DNA of 64,000 nt, from contig JAQFVV010012416.1 of the NCBI GenBank assembly GCA_028023455.1, positions 1,483,767 through 1,547,766 of the forward strand. The letters are read 5' to 3'. Below are positions 34,180 to 46,080 of this stretch, piece after piece (positions within the stretch are counted from its first letter, which is position 1; every line of letters begins with the position of its first letter). Source of the DNA: Epiperipatus broadwayi. Lineage: Eukaryota; Onychophora; Udeonychophora; Euonychophora; Peripatidae. A program made the translations under genes and the position numbers. A model generated the notes under the pieces. It was given only the letters and a program-made list of their open reading frames with translations. It was not told the DNA's origin and ran no database searches.

Positions 34180-35245
34180 AAAGAAAAGAAGAAAAACATT
34201 ACTCTGGGAATGAGCTTTGCTATGATTATGCAAACCAACCTGTGAATGCCAAATATGCTGACCTATAGTATGTGCTGATCCATTTTTCTATTTCCTTGAC
34301 ATTTTGCAATGCTGTCCTTTAATATCTTCAATAGAAAACGTTTCTTTCTGAAATGCTTCAACACTGTGCCTAACTGTAACTCCTCTGAATAATCCATTCT
34401 TTATCATATCTTCCCAATTGAAGTAATTAATACTGCACTTACTTTATGATATTTTTGAGATAATCCTAATAACATAGACAACCTCCCACAACAAAGGCTC
34501 AAGTTCAGGAAACACCTGTTTAGAAAGTTTTGGATTGTCATTACATGTCTAATCTAATGAAGATATGATTTCACAATCTTTGCCACATACAGTTAAGTCA
34601 AAAAACACATTAATTGGTCTTACGATCTTGCCATTGTATTTTTAAAATTTTATGGCGCATCATTAAATGAAACTTTTCTAATACTTTTATATTGCATCAA
34701 TAAAATTTCCATACAGTAGATTAGACTAAATAACAACTCTATATACACCTAACTTAAATTGCTGTGGTTATTTCCCTGTGATAAAATATCCTATTTTTTA
34801 ATTTGTTAAAAACAGCAACATCACATAGTGGCATGCCTACTGTTTTAACACCCAAGTCCACTTTATGAAATTACCAAGATATTTACATTGAGGTACACTC
34901 TCAGGTTTCTAACTATCCAAGCTAATGGTTGTAGGCTTTTTCTTGTCACTGGCTAATAAAGAATTCTAAAGTTTTTTTGCAAGCCAACGTCTTTGAATTT
35001 TGCATTCAAAACATTAAGTAAAATACAAGATGATGAAGTTTTTATTTTAGCTTTTTAATAAAATTCCACCACCAAACCCGGATCACAATTTGATACCTAT
35101 TTCATTAAGCTACCTATAATCAGTTCCAAGGATAGCCATCATAAAAAGTGAAAACAATGTTGGAGTGATTGTTTTGATTTCAAATTTCACAGACTTTCTA
35201 CTGGCAGTAATAGCAGTTCCTCTCATACCATGATGCAGAATCTAT
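34180..35245 (-). pseudogene. LINE reverse transcriptase fragment, very decayed
   Basis: Minus strand: HHGMRGTAITASRKS, then TITPTLFSLFMMAILG corresponds to the QGCVLAPTLFSLFFSAML block of CR1/RTE-type RTs. Further on, CKYLGNFIKW corresponds to the YLGS block, and LGVYRVVI..NLLYGN to the VYRAVVLPTLLYG block. Stops occur every few tens of codons. It differs from the family at 60.2 kb in these blocks, so it is a second LINE lineage. Confidence 0.65.
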
Positions 35246-35529
35246 ACAGTACAAATACTTTTAAGCGTCACCATATTTTGAAACTGGATCTGCAATTTTA
35301 AGATTACGAAGAGCTGTTTTAAATTGACAAAGCTGAATATTTTTGTTCATTAGTAAATGAGTAAATAAAATGAATATATCCTTAAAAGTCATCATTTCAA
35401 TTTCCTGCATTATTATTCAAAAGATGAAAATATTCTTTCAAATAATATTCAAAATATCATTATCTTATAACAGAGGACTGCTGTTAGATTTAATAAGAGT
35501 GAATTATTTACTTGCAAACAGGAAGGTAA

Positions 35530-35710
35530 TTCCATCTTTGTTGAGCATGAAAAAACAACAGGACATAGATTCGAACCCACGTCTGCTAACATTGTTTTCT
35601 CAGAAAGACACAAAATGCAAAATCAGAGAAGCATTGCACATAGCAATTGATCCTAGGTCCATTAATCGAAGAAAAGCCTGTTTTGAACTGTCCCGAAAAT
35701 GGCAGTTATA
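35530..35710 (+). pseudogene. Penelope-like element, C-terminal ORF fragment
   Basis: VEHEKTTGHRFEPTSANIVF in one frame continues after a frameshift as KCKIREALHIAIDPRSINRR and CFELSRKWQL before a stop. The same two blocks occur at 55.63-55.82 kb (STGHAFKPTSANILW, then KVKEMCFIADD). This is the GIY-YIG-distal end of a Penelope-type protein. The DNA after the stop (TTTGCATTATTTTGCATA) resembles that after the 17.07-kb copy. Confidence 0.65.
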
Positions 35711-36780
35711 ACTAATTTGCATTATTTTGCATACATTTTCCTTCTAACAACACAGTTTTTAACAAAATAGTAGGTATAAATATAAGAAGTCCCTCTAAAG
35801 CGCTCAGCTAATATAGCATTTTTCGATATGTACTATTTAATAAGATTGTGGTAGTATTTCTTAGGTTGATGTGCTGCTTTCAGTATATCAAAAGAAAAAA
35901 AAGATTTAGAGTAACTACAAACAACGAATGTCTGTACCTTCATTGCACTTGTAATTCACCAAATCATTTTAAAGCATTCTCATTAAATGCTGATTTTTTT
36001 CATTCAGGTCTCTATAATTATTATGAAAATCTAATTTATTACTATGTGTAGCAGAAAATACCACAGTTCTTTTCATCAAATCACTAATAGCAAGATCAAT
36101 GTTAGAAAACCAGTCATGATTTTTCTTTTTTAGTGAACCCGAGAATAGTTTCAGTTATATCTATAACACATTCCTTAACAAAATTCCATACTCCATTAAT
36201 ATGACAAACCTGGAGGTCCAAATTTAATATTTAATAGCTATTGAAATTTAGTATATATATATATAGAAGAAACTAAAGTAGAAAAATCAATTTTCTTGTG
36301 AATATGATTGGAAGAGATTGTATATATCAGTTTCATTTTGGAATGTGCAAATTATAATCCATCCAACATTCTGTGCTTGCGAGGGCTCATGTAATATAAA
36401 CTTTTCTCTTGTATTCTGATTTCTAACTATAATATAATCTACGAAATTAGATTTTGAGGATGGATGCAATCCTTTACATTGGTTTTTCTATCTAAACAGT
36501 GTGTTTATGACAATCAATCCAAGTGTGTGCAACAATTCAATAACAGCAGATCACTATTTCTGACAAACTTTTGCTCAAAGTACCAACATCTGTTAATGTC
36601 TTCAAAAAGAAGAAGAAGAAAATCTTTTAATGGCATCCAGTAAGGAATAAACACTTTCTCTGAATGTAATGTTGGACCATGGGCACTAATAAATGAACAC
36701 TAGTACCCTCGTGAAAGGCAAGTTTTAATACTGAGCCTTTCATTGACACTATGAGAAATTCCAAAAATAGAAGATACTAA
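35711..36780. other. AT-rich stretch without recognised features
   Basis: Nothing recognised apart from a short TA microsatellite near 36251. Confidence 0.5.
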
Positions 36781-36789
36781 ATTAGAATT

Positions 36790-36945
36790 TACAGCAACCA
36801 ATCCTATCCAATAGGATTATGGTCACTGTGCTTATTAAAAAACCAAAAACATCAAAAAATATGGATGCTGAACTTCAGCCTCAAAAACCAAAGACACCAA
36901 AAAATATGGATGCTGAACTTCAGCCTCAATAATTCACATTAGACA
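36790..36945 (+). repeat. 5' part of family A with a 45-bp tandem duplication
   Basis: CAATCCTATCCAATAGGATTATGG and CTTATTAAAAAACCAAAAAC match the start of unit A3 (near 23.17 kb). The block running from AAAAACCAAA to TTCAGCCTC occurs twice (36838-36882, 36883-36927). No hammerhead is included. Confidence 0.7.
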
Positions 36946-37799
36946 AACCACTTCACCACAATTGTCACAGTCTCAAATTAGATCTTTTCAAGAATATTTT
37001 TCAAATCAATAAATATATCTTGACCAGGTCTACTGATAACTTTTTCACAATATATGTTCAGACTATCCCCTCCTAAGTACCTTAGCAGAATTAATTTCGT
37101 CTTTCTTTTTTGATTTTCAACAAAAACTACTTTTGATTGTTGCTTTCGTTTTTGAATCTAAGTTTCATTTTTGCAATAAACAAAAGGATATAGTTTCTTT
37201 AAATATCTAAACGAAAAGCAACAATTTACCACATTTATTCCATTCCAAGCTATCTTGTACAAGCTTGACTAATAAATGGATAATAAATAATACTATTATA
37301 GCAATCGTTAGACCAATTTCTAGCTATTAACTGTTTTCAGTGAAATAAATAATTGTATTTCAAGTCATTTCCATTCTTCTACTTATTTTTTTTGTAATCC
37401 ATTTGCTCATTTGATCTTAATTGATTTAATAAATATTATAATAACTTCCCCAATGCCCCTAGTTATATACAAATCTGTATAAATATTTGTATTAATAAAA
37501 TGTATTCTTAGCCTATTTTCAAAATGGCTTAATTTAACCCACAAATTCTTTACTGAATTCATCAGGTATTATTGCAAAAATATCTGCAATATTAAGATGA
37601 AAATGAAAAGCAATTGCAGAGAACCCAACAAAACATGAGGGGTCAGAGTGATTTATGGTCATAAGTGAGACGAGAATGTCAACCGCAGGGTGGCCTTTGC
37701 GCGTTCCATCATCAGATTTTCAATGGTTGAAAAATTGGAGAGTGGAAGACTATCCATTAAAGTATGAAGATTGGCCATCTTAATATATATCTGAGCACT
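36946..37799. other. Mostly AT-rich; small GC-rich patch at 37.64-37.73 kb
   Basis: The patch GTCAACCGCAGGGTGGCCTTTGCGCGTTCCATCATCAG is unlike its surroundings. Its minus strand has CTGATGATGGAACGCGC, reminiscent of a hammerhead/Penelope terminus, but no GAAA follows in register. Confidence 0.4.
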
Positions 37800-37970
37800 T
37801 ATTGCATATATGTGTGGAGATGATAATCTGGACCAACCGAGTTCTGGTTTAGCACAAAATACATATATTGGTGATTATTTATCTTTTTGACATATATGTG
37901 TTTAAGTGTATCAGTGGTACGAGATAGAGTGGAGAGTTGTGGGTCAAGTGAAAATCTGTGCACATATACC
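37795..37970 (+). repeat. Hammerhead/tRNA-like SINE family B, copy B3 (core deleted)
   Basis: GGAGATGATAATCTGGACCAAC and ATATATTGGTGATTATTTATC keep both stem I strands in their best form: ACCAA/TTGGT plus ATAATC/GATTAT, all paired. Between them CTGATGAATG has been lost, leaving CGAGTTCTGGTTTAGCAC. The tRNA-like part (GTATCAGTGGTACGAGATAG) follows. The ribozyme is dead here, but the copy defines the ancestral stem I. Confidence 0.7.
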
Positions 37971-39460
37971 CTATATATTACATATGTTGATACAGGTATA
38001 TAATAAGCCTGTATTTCAGTTATTCAAGATTTCTGTACATTGTATTTATTTCTATCACATAGAATTAACTATCACTTCTTCTAATAAATACTTAGAGCAC
38101 AAGTTTCTTAGTAAAAGACAAATGAAAGATAAAAGTTGCCTTGTATCTACAAAGACTTATGTAAATTATCAAGGTGTATAGCCATCTCTCAAATAGGTAT
38201 ATTTTGTCATTACACTAATTTTACATTGATGGAAGGGATGTGATAGTGATTTAAAATAATTTACAAATGGAAATGTAATATCAAGGCAGATTTTGCACTC
38301 AGGTTCCAATTGAATATTAAGAAAAAACAATCTCACATTTGATTAACGATTTGTAATTGTTTACAAAAATAAATCTATATAATCTATTCTAATGAAGATC
38401 TGTGAAGAAGCAGTGAGCCATTGTCTCTAAATTCGGCAAACAAAATGATTTCTAAGTTTAAAAATTTATGGCATGATGACTAACTGAAATGTAAATCATT
38501 AGAAAGATTCTCATATAATCTATTTCGGCCATAACAATAAAATATGTGCATTTGTAAACAACAATTTTATTAAAAATAAGGTTTAGATTTCAAACAGTAT
38601 TCAAAAAACAGGTTTCTCTATCCCCAAAGATATACCCATATAGTCAGAACCAATGAACTCAAGTCATAATTCAAAACCGCATTTTTATTTAATTTTATAC
38701 TAATTGCTTTCATCAATTGTATTATCAAAAACAGGATAGATTATAATTAATATAAAAGAGGTTGTTCAATTGGTAATCAGATCATAATTATATAATTTAT
38801 AAATATTTATCCTCTTTGTCCATCATCTTCCCTGCATTGGCTACATTATATCTAATATAAAAATTAAAAATATTTAAACACTTCTGTACAAACTTCATTA
38901 AATATAGTTTCTTTAATATATGCTTTAATCAAGCTGACAATGTGAATACATAAAGACTATACAATGAGCAACAAATCTATAACAGTACATTATAAGTATA
39001 TATTTTTGTTACTACTTGTATAATTTTGTTTATTTACAATTCTAAGAAGCACTGGTGAACAGTTACAATTGACAGCTTAAATAAGAATATAATAAAATTA
39101 CATTATACTAAGTGCATATGGAAGTGTTAAAACATTATTACTCTATATTATTTACTACATCAGTTGGAAGCAATAAACAAAAGGAAGTCTAGTAAAATGG
39201 CTAAACTTACAGAAGCATAGTCAATCTAAGTGTGTACTGCAATAAGGATTTCTTTATTTTTAAATATATTAAAGAAAGGAACGATGTTTGTAAATAAAGA
39301 GATATCTCACTTATGAATGAAAATAAGTAAACAATTACAAAAATGAAGAAATAAACTAATATTAAACAAGATAACTTTTAATAAAGCAGATTTCAAACAA
39401 CTTCCGAGTCTCTTATTCTTCTCCTTTACTTTCTTTGCATATCTTCATATAATCATATAT
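37971..39460. other. AT-rich stretch without recognised features
   Basis: Nothing recognised. Confidence 0.5.
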
Positions 39461-39462
39461 AT

Positions 39463-39651
39463 TACTTATAATACTTCATTCATATACATTTTAATGCAAG
39501 TAATTTTTCTTAACCTTCTTTATTTTCTTACAGTATTATTCAAATCTTGTAGCTCTGACGAAGACTGCTGGACAGTCAAAACTGTAAGAAAGTAAAGAAG
39601 GTTAAGAAAATTACTTGCATTAAAGTGTATATGAATGAAGTATTATAAGTA
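39463..39651. repeat. Hairpin repeat, family C (copy C1), with hammerhead-like loop
   Basis: Arms 39463-39534 and 39581-39651 are almost perfect reverse complements (AACCTTCTTTATTTTCTTACAG against CTGTAAGAAAGTAAAGAAGG). The loop reads CTCTGACGAAGACTGCTGGACAGTCAAAACTGT: CTGACGA (39555-39561), stem II GACTG/CAGTC, then AAAA where GAAA is expected. A CpG to CpA change would explain the lost G. Confidence 0.75.
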
Positions 39652-39778
39652 ACTTCCGAATCTCAAACTATTTCAAATTATTTAAATCATATTTTACAAT
39701 AACAAATTTAAAATAAATCAAAAACCGTTTACATTAAAATAAATATTTCCAATATTTTCATATAAATAGATATTTAAA

Positions 39779-39995
39779 ATTAATCAATTGATGAATACTG
39801 GTTCAGCATGAAATATATATATATATATTGAAGATCAATTATCTTTTTCAAGTGTCTGATTATGTGCATCGGTTGTATGAGATAATGTGGATAGTTAAAA
39901 GGAGTTTGAATGTCTGTGTTCAAATCCCCTATAATTACATCTAAATTCCAAGTATATATATTATACTTGTATTCAAATATTAATTTCATTGCTGT
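39779..39995 (+). repeat. Hammerhead/tRNA-like SINE family B, copy B4
   Basis: Starts within the ribozyme: TTGATGA (39788-39794, first C changed to T), stem II around GGTTC, GAAA at 39810-39813, a TA-rich stem III region. Then TGCATCGGTTGTATGAGATA and the B box GTGTTCAAATCCCC, ending ATTCAAATATTAATTTCAT. The 5' stem I strand is missing, so the copy begins near the core. Confidence 0.7.
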
Positions 39996-40199
39996 AGAAT
40001 GTGAAGTATTTTCAATATGTTAACTGTTTTTAATTAAAAAGAAAGACTTGAGTATTGAGTACTCCAAATTATCGCTGCTGAAGTAAATAAATCTATTATA
40101 TAAAAGTGAGAATGGATCTCTTATCATCATAACATAAAAGCACTGGAAAATTTTCACTTAATGATTTCATAAGATTTTGAAAATATAAAAATCACATGA

Positions 40200-40415
40200 T
40201 AAGTGAAGATAAATGGTGGTTGCATTAGAACCTAAGATCTAGGTGCAGTGCTCTCAGATCCAAGGCTCCTAAATGACGAAAGCCACAAGCCAGAAACTAG
40301 TCTGGGGATATTGGATGAGTAGGCACTAGATGGGAATTTTATGCACAAGCCTTCTGGCATCCATTGATTACTCTAGCTTGCTGTTTGTGGCAATACGTAT
40401 AGTGAGCTTGGAATG
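40200..40415 (+). repeat. Family A hammerhead repeat, copy A4
   Basis: GGTGGTTGCATTAGAACCTAAG, GTGCAGTGCTCTCAG, the hammerhead region, TGAGTAGGCACTAGATGGG, TTTTATGCACAAGCCTTCTG and CTAGCTTGCTGTTTGTGGCAATACGTATAGTGAG follow the order of A3, then stop. Not palindromic in this copy. Confidence 0.8.
40258..40316 (+). ncRNA. Hammerhead motif, family A (copy A4, core C lost)
   Basis: ATCCA/TGGAT outer stem, TCCT against GGGGA inner stem, stem II AGC/GC(C), GAAA at 40293-40296 and CTAGTC with cleavage after C40302 are all kept. The core reads ATGACGA, so the first invariant C is lost and activity is unlikely. This copy shows the ancestral TGGGGATATTGGAT 3' arm best. Confidence 0.6.
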
Positions 40416-41534
40416 TGGTGTTATTGAATCTACTTATTATAAAGCCAGATTCTTATTGGATTGGGCAAGCAAAATGAATCAGTAGCAATAGTATTCATAA
40501 TATGGTGATTTTATAATGAAATTCAGTGCAATACTCATGGAAGAACCAGAAGTTGTTTGTGCTTTAAAAATTATACTTTAAAGAGATGAAATGTTGATGG
40601 ATGTCACTGGAAATATATGTATGAGAATAGATTGCGATAAAGAGTTGCAATTACAACTGATGATGAAATATTTCAGAAAGAGAAATTTGTTGCAGAAGAA
40701 ATTAAAAGACAGATTCACAATCTATCAAGAAAATGGAGGAAAAGACCAGCAAATAATATATATGGTTCATAGAAAGTTTCATATAGTTATTGCAAAATTT
40801 ATCTTTAACCATTTTTATTCTTTGTTTAAAATTAGAATTGTCATACTTATTTAGAAGCATTTACTAATAGGGCATTTTTTGTTTTATAGTTTATTGAAAA
40901 TTTTCCGTTGCTTATTATATACATTACTACCTTTCTGTATGAATTATTAAAATCAATTTTATTCACAGATATTTCAAATTTTTACATAATAATAATGAGT
41001 CTGACACCATGCAGGTCTTATTCACTGTTCAATATTTCTTGTTTAAATTTTCTAACCCTAGATAATAACTGTCTCTTTAGTAATATTTCGTTTTTTCCCC
41101 TTCTTTTTATTCTTTTATTTTTCTGCTTATTGACTAATATAGTCTCTTGCTGTACATATATGTTTGTTATATGCACATCCCAATTCTTATTCTATTGCTC
41201 AATTTTCTTAGTAGATATAACAATAAATAATGAATAATGAACAATAAAAGTAATCTTTTAATAGTTGTTTTCATATGCTGATAAACTCTATCTCATCAAA
41301 AAAAATTACAATAAACATCTGAACACGTGGAAAACATATTAAGAAATATAAAGAGTGACATTTATCATTTTACGTAATACTCGTGTATATTTAAGTAGAT
41401 AATAAACTATTGGAAATTTTTATTATCGACAAATATATTCCATATTCTTAAATACATAGAAAATTAATTTGCTTGTATGTACATTAACAAAAACAAAGCA
41501 ACAGTGAAACGTGAATAAAAGATGAAAAAATAAT
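40416..41534. other. AT-rich stretch without recognised features
   Basis: Two ORFs (40591-40854, 40908-41237) are low-complexity and hydrophobic or lack any family resemblance. I do not support them as genes. Confidence 0.45.
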
Positions 41535-41647
41535 GTCTAGCGTAGTTAGCCGAGAGGTCATCGCAGCTGCCTTGCAAACAAGTAGTTGTTTGCAGACAGT
41601 TGCGGGTTCGCCACCCGGCCGATGCTATGACATATGGAAAAAAAAAG
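41535..41647 (+). repeat. tRNA-like SINE with class II (Leu/Ser-type) head
   Basis: TAGCGTAGTTAGCCGAGAGG (A box), GCCTTGCAAAC, an extra arm, TTGCGGGTTCGCCACCCGG (B box), CCGATGCTATGACATATGG, A tract. TAGCGT and ATGCTA pair as acceptor ends. Same family as 18499-18612, in the opposite orientation. Confidence 0.75.
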
Positions 41648-42960
41648 GTAGTAATATGAAACTGTTGTTTGTACTAATATTATATGTATAGTATATCATG
41701 TCCAAACAAGTATTTCTTAAATTTTTGATATAATAATATCGATTAGTGTAAGCTTCTTTATTAAATTTGTAATTATTAAAAAAAAATCAAGTTATTCATT
41801 TGATCTATAAATTACATAGCAATATGAATTGGGATGAATTGGTGATGTAATTATTCTCCGGATCTGCCCATAGGATAGAATACTATTGACTGATTGATTG
41901 ATAACATATACTTTGAATCTGAGATAAAATTAGGCATGAGCTGAAAAAGACATTAGTCTGTGATAAGCTGCTTTGACAAATAATTAGTAATGATAATAGA
42001 GAATAGATATCACATAGTATTGAATCAGTAATTTTCTAGCAGTCACAATGATTAGAAAATGATTTAATATTTCAGAACAATCCAATCCTTAAAAGATAAC
42101 TTGGTATGTGCTTATGGCGAAGCAAGTACAATCTTTAAGACAACACGTTAAATATTATTTAATTTATACATTATAACAATAATAATACTATTGAAAAGTA
42201 ACAGCAAATGCAAAATATATCAGTAAATTATTAGAAAAGCTATAAATTGAACCAGCGAAAAAATAGATACTTTATAATATTAAAAAGTCAAATTATGACC
42301 ATAGAACAATAAGTATAATGAAATTTACCTCCCCACTCCCCCAAAAATGATAATCAAAGGTTTATAAAAACTAAGAGTCAGACAACACAGAGTTGGGTTA
42401 TGATCCACGAATTTTGAGCTCAGAGTTTTCCATTCTATAAATACACCAAACAACATATTCTCACATAGTTATTAAAGCTCCTGCTCCTAAAACACACTGG
42501 TTTAAAATGAAAGGAAATAAAAGCATACCCAATGTTTTCAATCAACGATGCATCAAATTGTAAGGAAAAACTAAGCCGAGTCTTCTTTCAAGATGGTGAA
42601 TAGCAGAGCTGACATGAATACTTTTTTTTCAAAAAAAAACAAAACAAAAACACTGATGATTGAAAAGTAATTCTTACTAATCTCATTCAGAATAATACTA
42701 ACATCTAACATCATTCAAATACTTAAAGATCAGCAGATGTGTTAGGCATGCAAAAAAAGAATTGCCCAGAAGCAGAAATACTGCACAAGATTTAAATTTA
42801 ATGAAATGGATATAGATATCTGCTGTCTTTGATTACAATTTTTCTTATGATAGCAATATTTTATCTTCTTTATGAAGTATTATCAACTTATCTTTCTTTA
42901 TGCACTGATAAAATTATAAAAATTAAACAAAATCTACTTTTCTTATACTGCTATGATGCT
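41648..42960. other. AT-rich stretch without recognised features
   Basis: Nothing recognised. Confidence 0.5.
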
Positions 42961-43108
42961 AATTTTATTAAAATTAATCAACTTGCCAGTTTCGATTGAC
43001 CAACAATCTTCTTCAGAACTATAAGATATAAATACATGAATAACTCTGAAGAAGACTGCTAGTCAATTGAAACTGTAAGGTTGAATAATTTTAATAAAAT
43101 AAGCATTG
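42961..43108. repeat. Hairpin repeat, family C (copies C2 and C3 inverted)
   Basis: Two facing half-copies. On the minus strand: CTGAAGA (43016-43010), stem II GATTG/CAATC around TTGGT, GAAAC (GAAA at 42993-42990). On the plus strand: CTGAAGA (43046-43052), GACTGCTAGTC, GAAAC (GAAA at 43069-43072). The outer arms (TTTATTAAAATTAATCAAC against GTTGAATAATTTTAATAAAA) also pair. The minus core is complete, but stem III is not convincing. Confidence 0.65.
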
Positions 43109-44808
43109 TAACAGTAATAAGAAAGGTCAATAGCAATATTTTATTATGACTGAGAATGCAATATATAATTTAAACTTAATTTTTATCTGAGTTAATTAAA
43201 GATGATAATAACATGAATAAAATTGGTGAGAAGTTAATTGGTCTTTAAGTAAATTGCTTCTATAAAACATATCACATCAATACATTCATTTTAAAATAAA
43301 AAAGGTTCTAATGGCATTAGTTGGATTGGACAATTCACTATATAATGTGCAGTAGTCAGTGTAAATAGTTTGATAACCTTTGTAGACCATCAGTTATTAT
43401 ATATACATAATTTAAAGACAACTGGATTCTGATGTAATTTGGAATTCATAATATATGTGGAATTTTTAAGTTTATCAAAAAATTGATATATCATAATATA
43501 GTTGAGAAAAATAGTTTACTCTCAAAAAGTTATAATATTTTTAGAAAAAAGAATCTGTTTTTAGAATTATGGAATATAATTTTTCAATGGTTCTCAAGCA
43601 GATATTTCATATTAGTAAAATCAAATGATTAGACACTTTGGATGTTACGCGAGATTTAAATACTGTGACAATTTGAGTTTTGATTCGGTGATTATTAACT
43701 AATGAATTTGTTATTCTACTATTGGGCTAAAATACACAGGGCAACATTTTTTCAAATGTATTCAGTCTGGACTCATCAAAAATATGTCAGGCAGATGGAT
43801 CACGACTGCACCAAAAAATTACTGAGAATTCAGAAATGATTTTAGAAAGAGAGAAAATGCTTGGGAGAAATGAAAATACAATTGCCTCAAAGCTCATAAT
43901 ACAATTTCTGTGCTGTCTTTGCATTAAAACATTACAATTTTTTTTTCAATATAAAAATATTTAAAATTAAAGAAATATTAATTAGAATGATATATAGTAA
44001 AGTCTAGTTAACTAAATCGATCTTTAGGCAGGTTGAATTACATATAGCATCCGTGAGTGGGTATGAATACAGTAGAGGCAATCTTTTAAATATCATTAGA
44101 AGACTATTTTCTACATTACAGATTTCCTTTTTTTTTTTTTAAAAGGGGGGGGGGGGGTCAGGGAGGTATAAAGATACTTCTCTTGTGCGAATAAAACGAG
44201 ACTTCAGATTTAACAAAATTCCATCTGTTATTTTACTTAAAACTAAAAATGAATAAAATTCCTTTTCATAAATTCAAAAAAAAAAAATTAATTAAAAACT
44301 AGAAAAAAAAAATTGGCAGATCACGAGGGTTTAAAAAAAAAACTAGAAGAAAGCTACCATTCAGAATAGAAAAAAAAATCATAAAATCTTAAAAATTCTG
44401 AAAATGTCCCGTCTCACTTCCAACATTAATAAATCTTTTTAAATGGCAACTTTGAATTAATATAAATCATCAACATCTGTTAGAATACAGTATTGAAAAC
44501 TGCTAAAAACCTGTCAAAGCCTGAACTCTGACCTCTTTTCCTTGAAAAAAATAAATCAACGATGTGTGTGCTAGTATTCTATAAAAATTTTCGTATGACT
44601 AAGAATGACTGCACGTCATTTAAATACTGTCATATATTTGTGCGGTTTAGTCCAGTAATAGACCATTTAACTCGTGTAAACTTGGTTAATGGAAAGACAT
44701 GGGGACAAGTTGTATATTTTTCAAAAACTGAAGTTTCTCGAATTACATTTGGTCACTGTGGCAGGTTTTCACTTTTAGGTGAATCCAAACCTTCAATACC
44801 CATACATT
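43109..44808. other. AT-rich stretch with a G tract
   Basis: A run of 13 G lies near 44146-44158. ORF 44562-44840 is open for 92 codons but has no recognisable domain, and its end overlaps a LINE fragment. Confidence 0.45.
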
Positions 44809-45190
44809 TGCGTTTTGCGAGTTCTTACATATGTATTTGAGACTTGAATGGTTAACACAAAAGCAATCAACGCAATAAAGTATAGAGAGGTATAGCTTAG
44901 AAATAATGAGAAGAGTATGAAAAGTGAAAACAGGAATCACTGAAAAAAGTAAAATGTTAGAAGAATAAGAATATGCTGCTAAAAGAGATAAGAATAAATG
45001 AACAGTTGAACTCTTAAATTGGATCCCAAGAGTTTATATATATAAAATGTAAAAAGATACTATGTGCAGGATAAATAGATGAGATAAAAAAAAAGTTTGC
45101 TGATGATATGAGGAAAAGAAAAGCTATCAAGCAGAAAAATTGAATTAAATTTGAAGACCTTCATCTTGCAGTGAATCTAGTAAGAGCTGA
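44809..45190 (+). pseudogene. RTE-like LINE, C-terminal fragment
   Basis: CVLRVLTYVFET corresponds to CVLPVLTYGSETW of the 60.2-kb copy. It is followed by NTKAIN, LNWIPR, and a decayed RW-DEIKK region ending near 45190. Dense frameshifts. Confidence 0.7.
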
Positions 45191-45570
45191 AAAGAATGAT
45201 TATGATTATGTTCTATAATTTTTTAAAAATAGTTAATATCGTAAATTAATTTGAAAAAATAAATTTTCTTCAAGAACAATAATATTACTGATTATTTGTG
45301 GTTAAAATCCAAAAAGTAATCTTAATTTATTACTATTACTATTGATAAAAAGAATCATTATCTAAAATGACAAGGAGAGATCTCAATGGTCTACAAAATG
45401 AAATTGCTTTTATCTGTCTTATAACCAAAAAAAAAACCAGTGATATCACTCCAGAGATGATCATTGGATTATTGTATATTCAAATATTAAATGTGATGCC
45501 CTAAACTACGCACAAAGAAAATCCTATACATACAATCTACTAAACATTAGACAAACAGTTATGGGTTTAT

Positions 45571-46080
45571 ATTGAACTACTTCCATCATCTAAGATGAGT
45601 ATTGAATGTCTTTAGAAAAATTTAACTTTTATTTAAATATTCTAAATACATTCAACAGTTAGTAATAGCACACAGGTTAACATATGCACAACATTTCCAG
45701 AGATATTATTCTCCTCTCTTTTTCAGGTGTTGCTGGCCTGACCAGTAACAGCACTAGCATGGAATCAAACCTGAATCCTTAGATTATTTAGTATTGAATT
45801 TTAAGGAAATATTCTAACCAACTGATGGTAACGCTTAGATGGTTAGAGCATTACCTTAAAATTCAATACTCAAGAATCTAAGGGTCCAGGTTTGATTCCC
45901 ATGGTAGTACTGTCACTGGTCAGACCAGCAACACCCGAAGAAGTTGGAAAAATAATACATCTCAAAACGTTATGCATATACTAACCTGTGTGCTATTACT
46001 AACAGTTAAATGTATTTGGAATATTTAAATAAAGCTAAATTTTTCTAATGACATTCAATACTCATATGAAAACAGTCCAA
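45571..46080. repeat. Inverted head-to-head pair of SINE family D (D2 minus, D3 plus)
   Basis: D2 (45571-45826) and D3 (45829-46080) meet at their tRNA-like heads: ATTCTAACCAACTGATGG against GATGGTTAGAGC. D3 keeps A box TTAGATGGTTAGAGC and B box CCAGGTTTGATTCCC. Bodies (CACTGGTCAGACCAGCAACACC) and 3' ends (GACATTCAATACTCAT) match copy D1. The roughly 250-bp arms would form a long dsRNA. Confidence 0.85.

Noticed and set aside
37690-37725. Minus-strand CTGATGATGGAACGCGC as a hammerhead
   Set aside because: No GAAA in register and no partner strand for stem I; only listed as a GC-rich patch.
40591-41237. Two ORFs of 87 and 109 codons
   Set aside because: One is a Leu/Ile/Phe-rich low-complexity frame; the other shows no conserved pattern and no splice or promoter support.
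44562-44840. 92-codon plus-strand ORF as a host exon
   Set aside because: No recognised family; its end overlaps the RTE-like LINE fragment and the splice context is poor.
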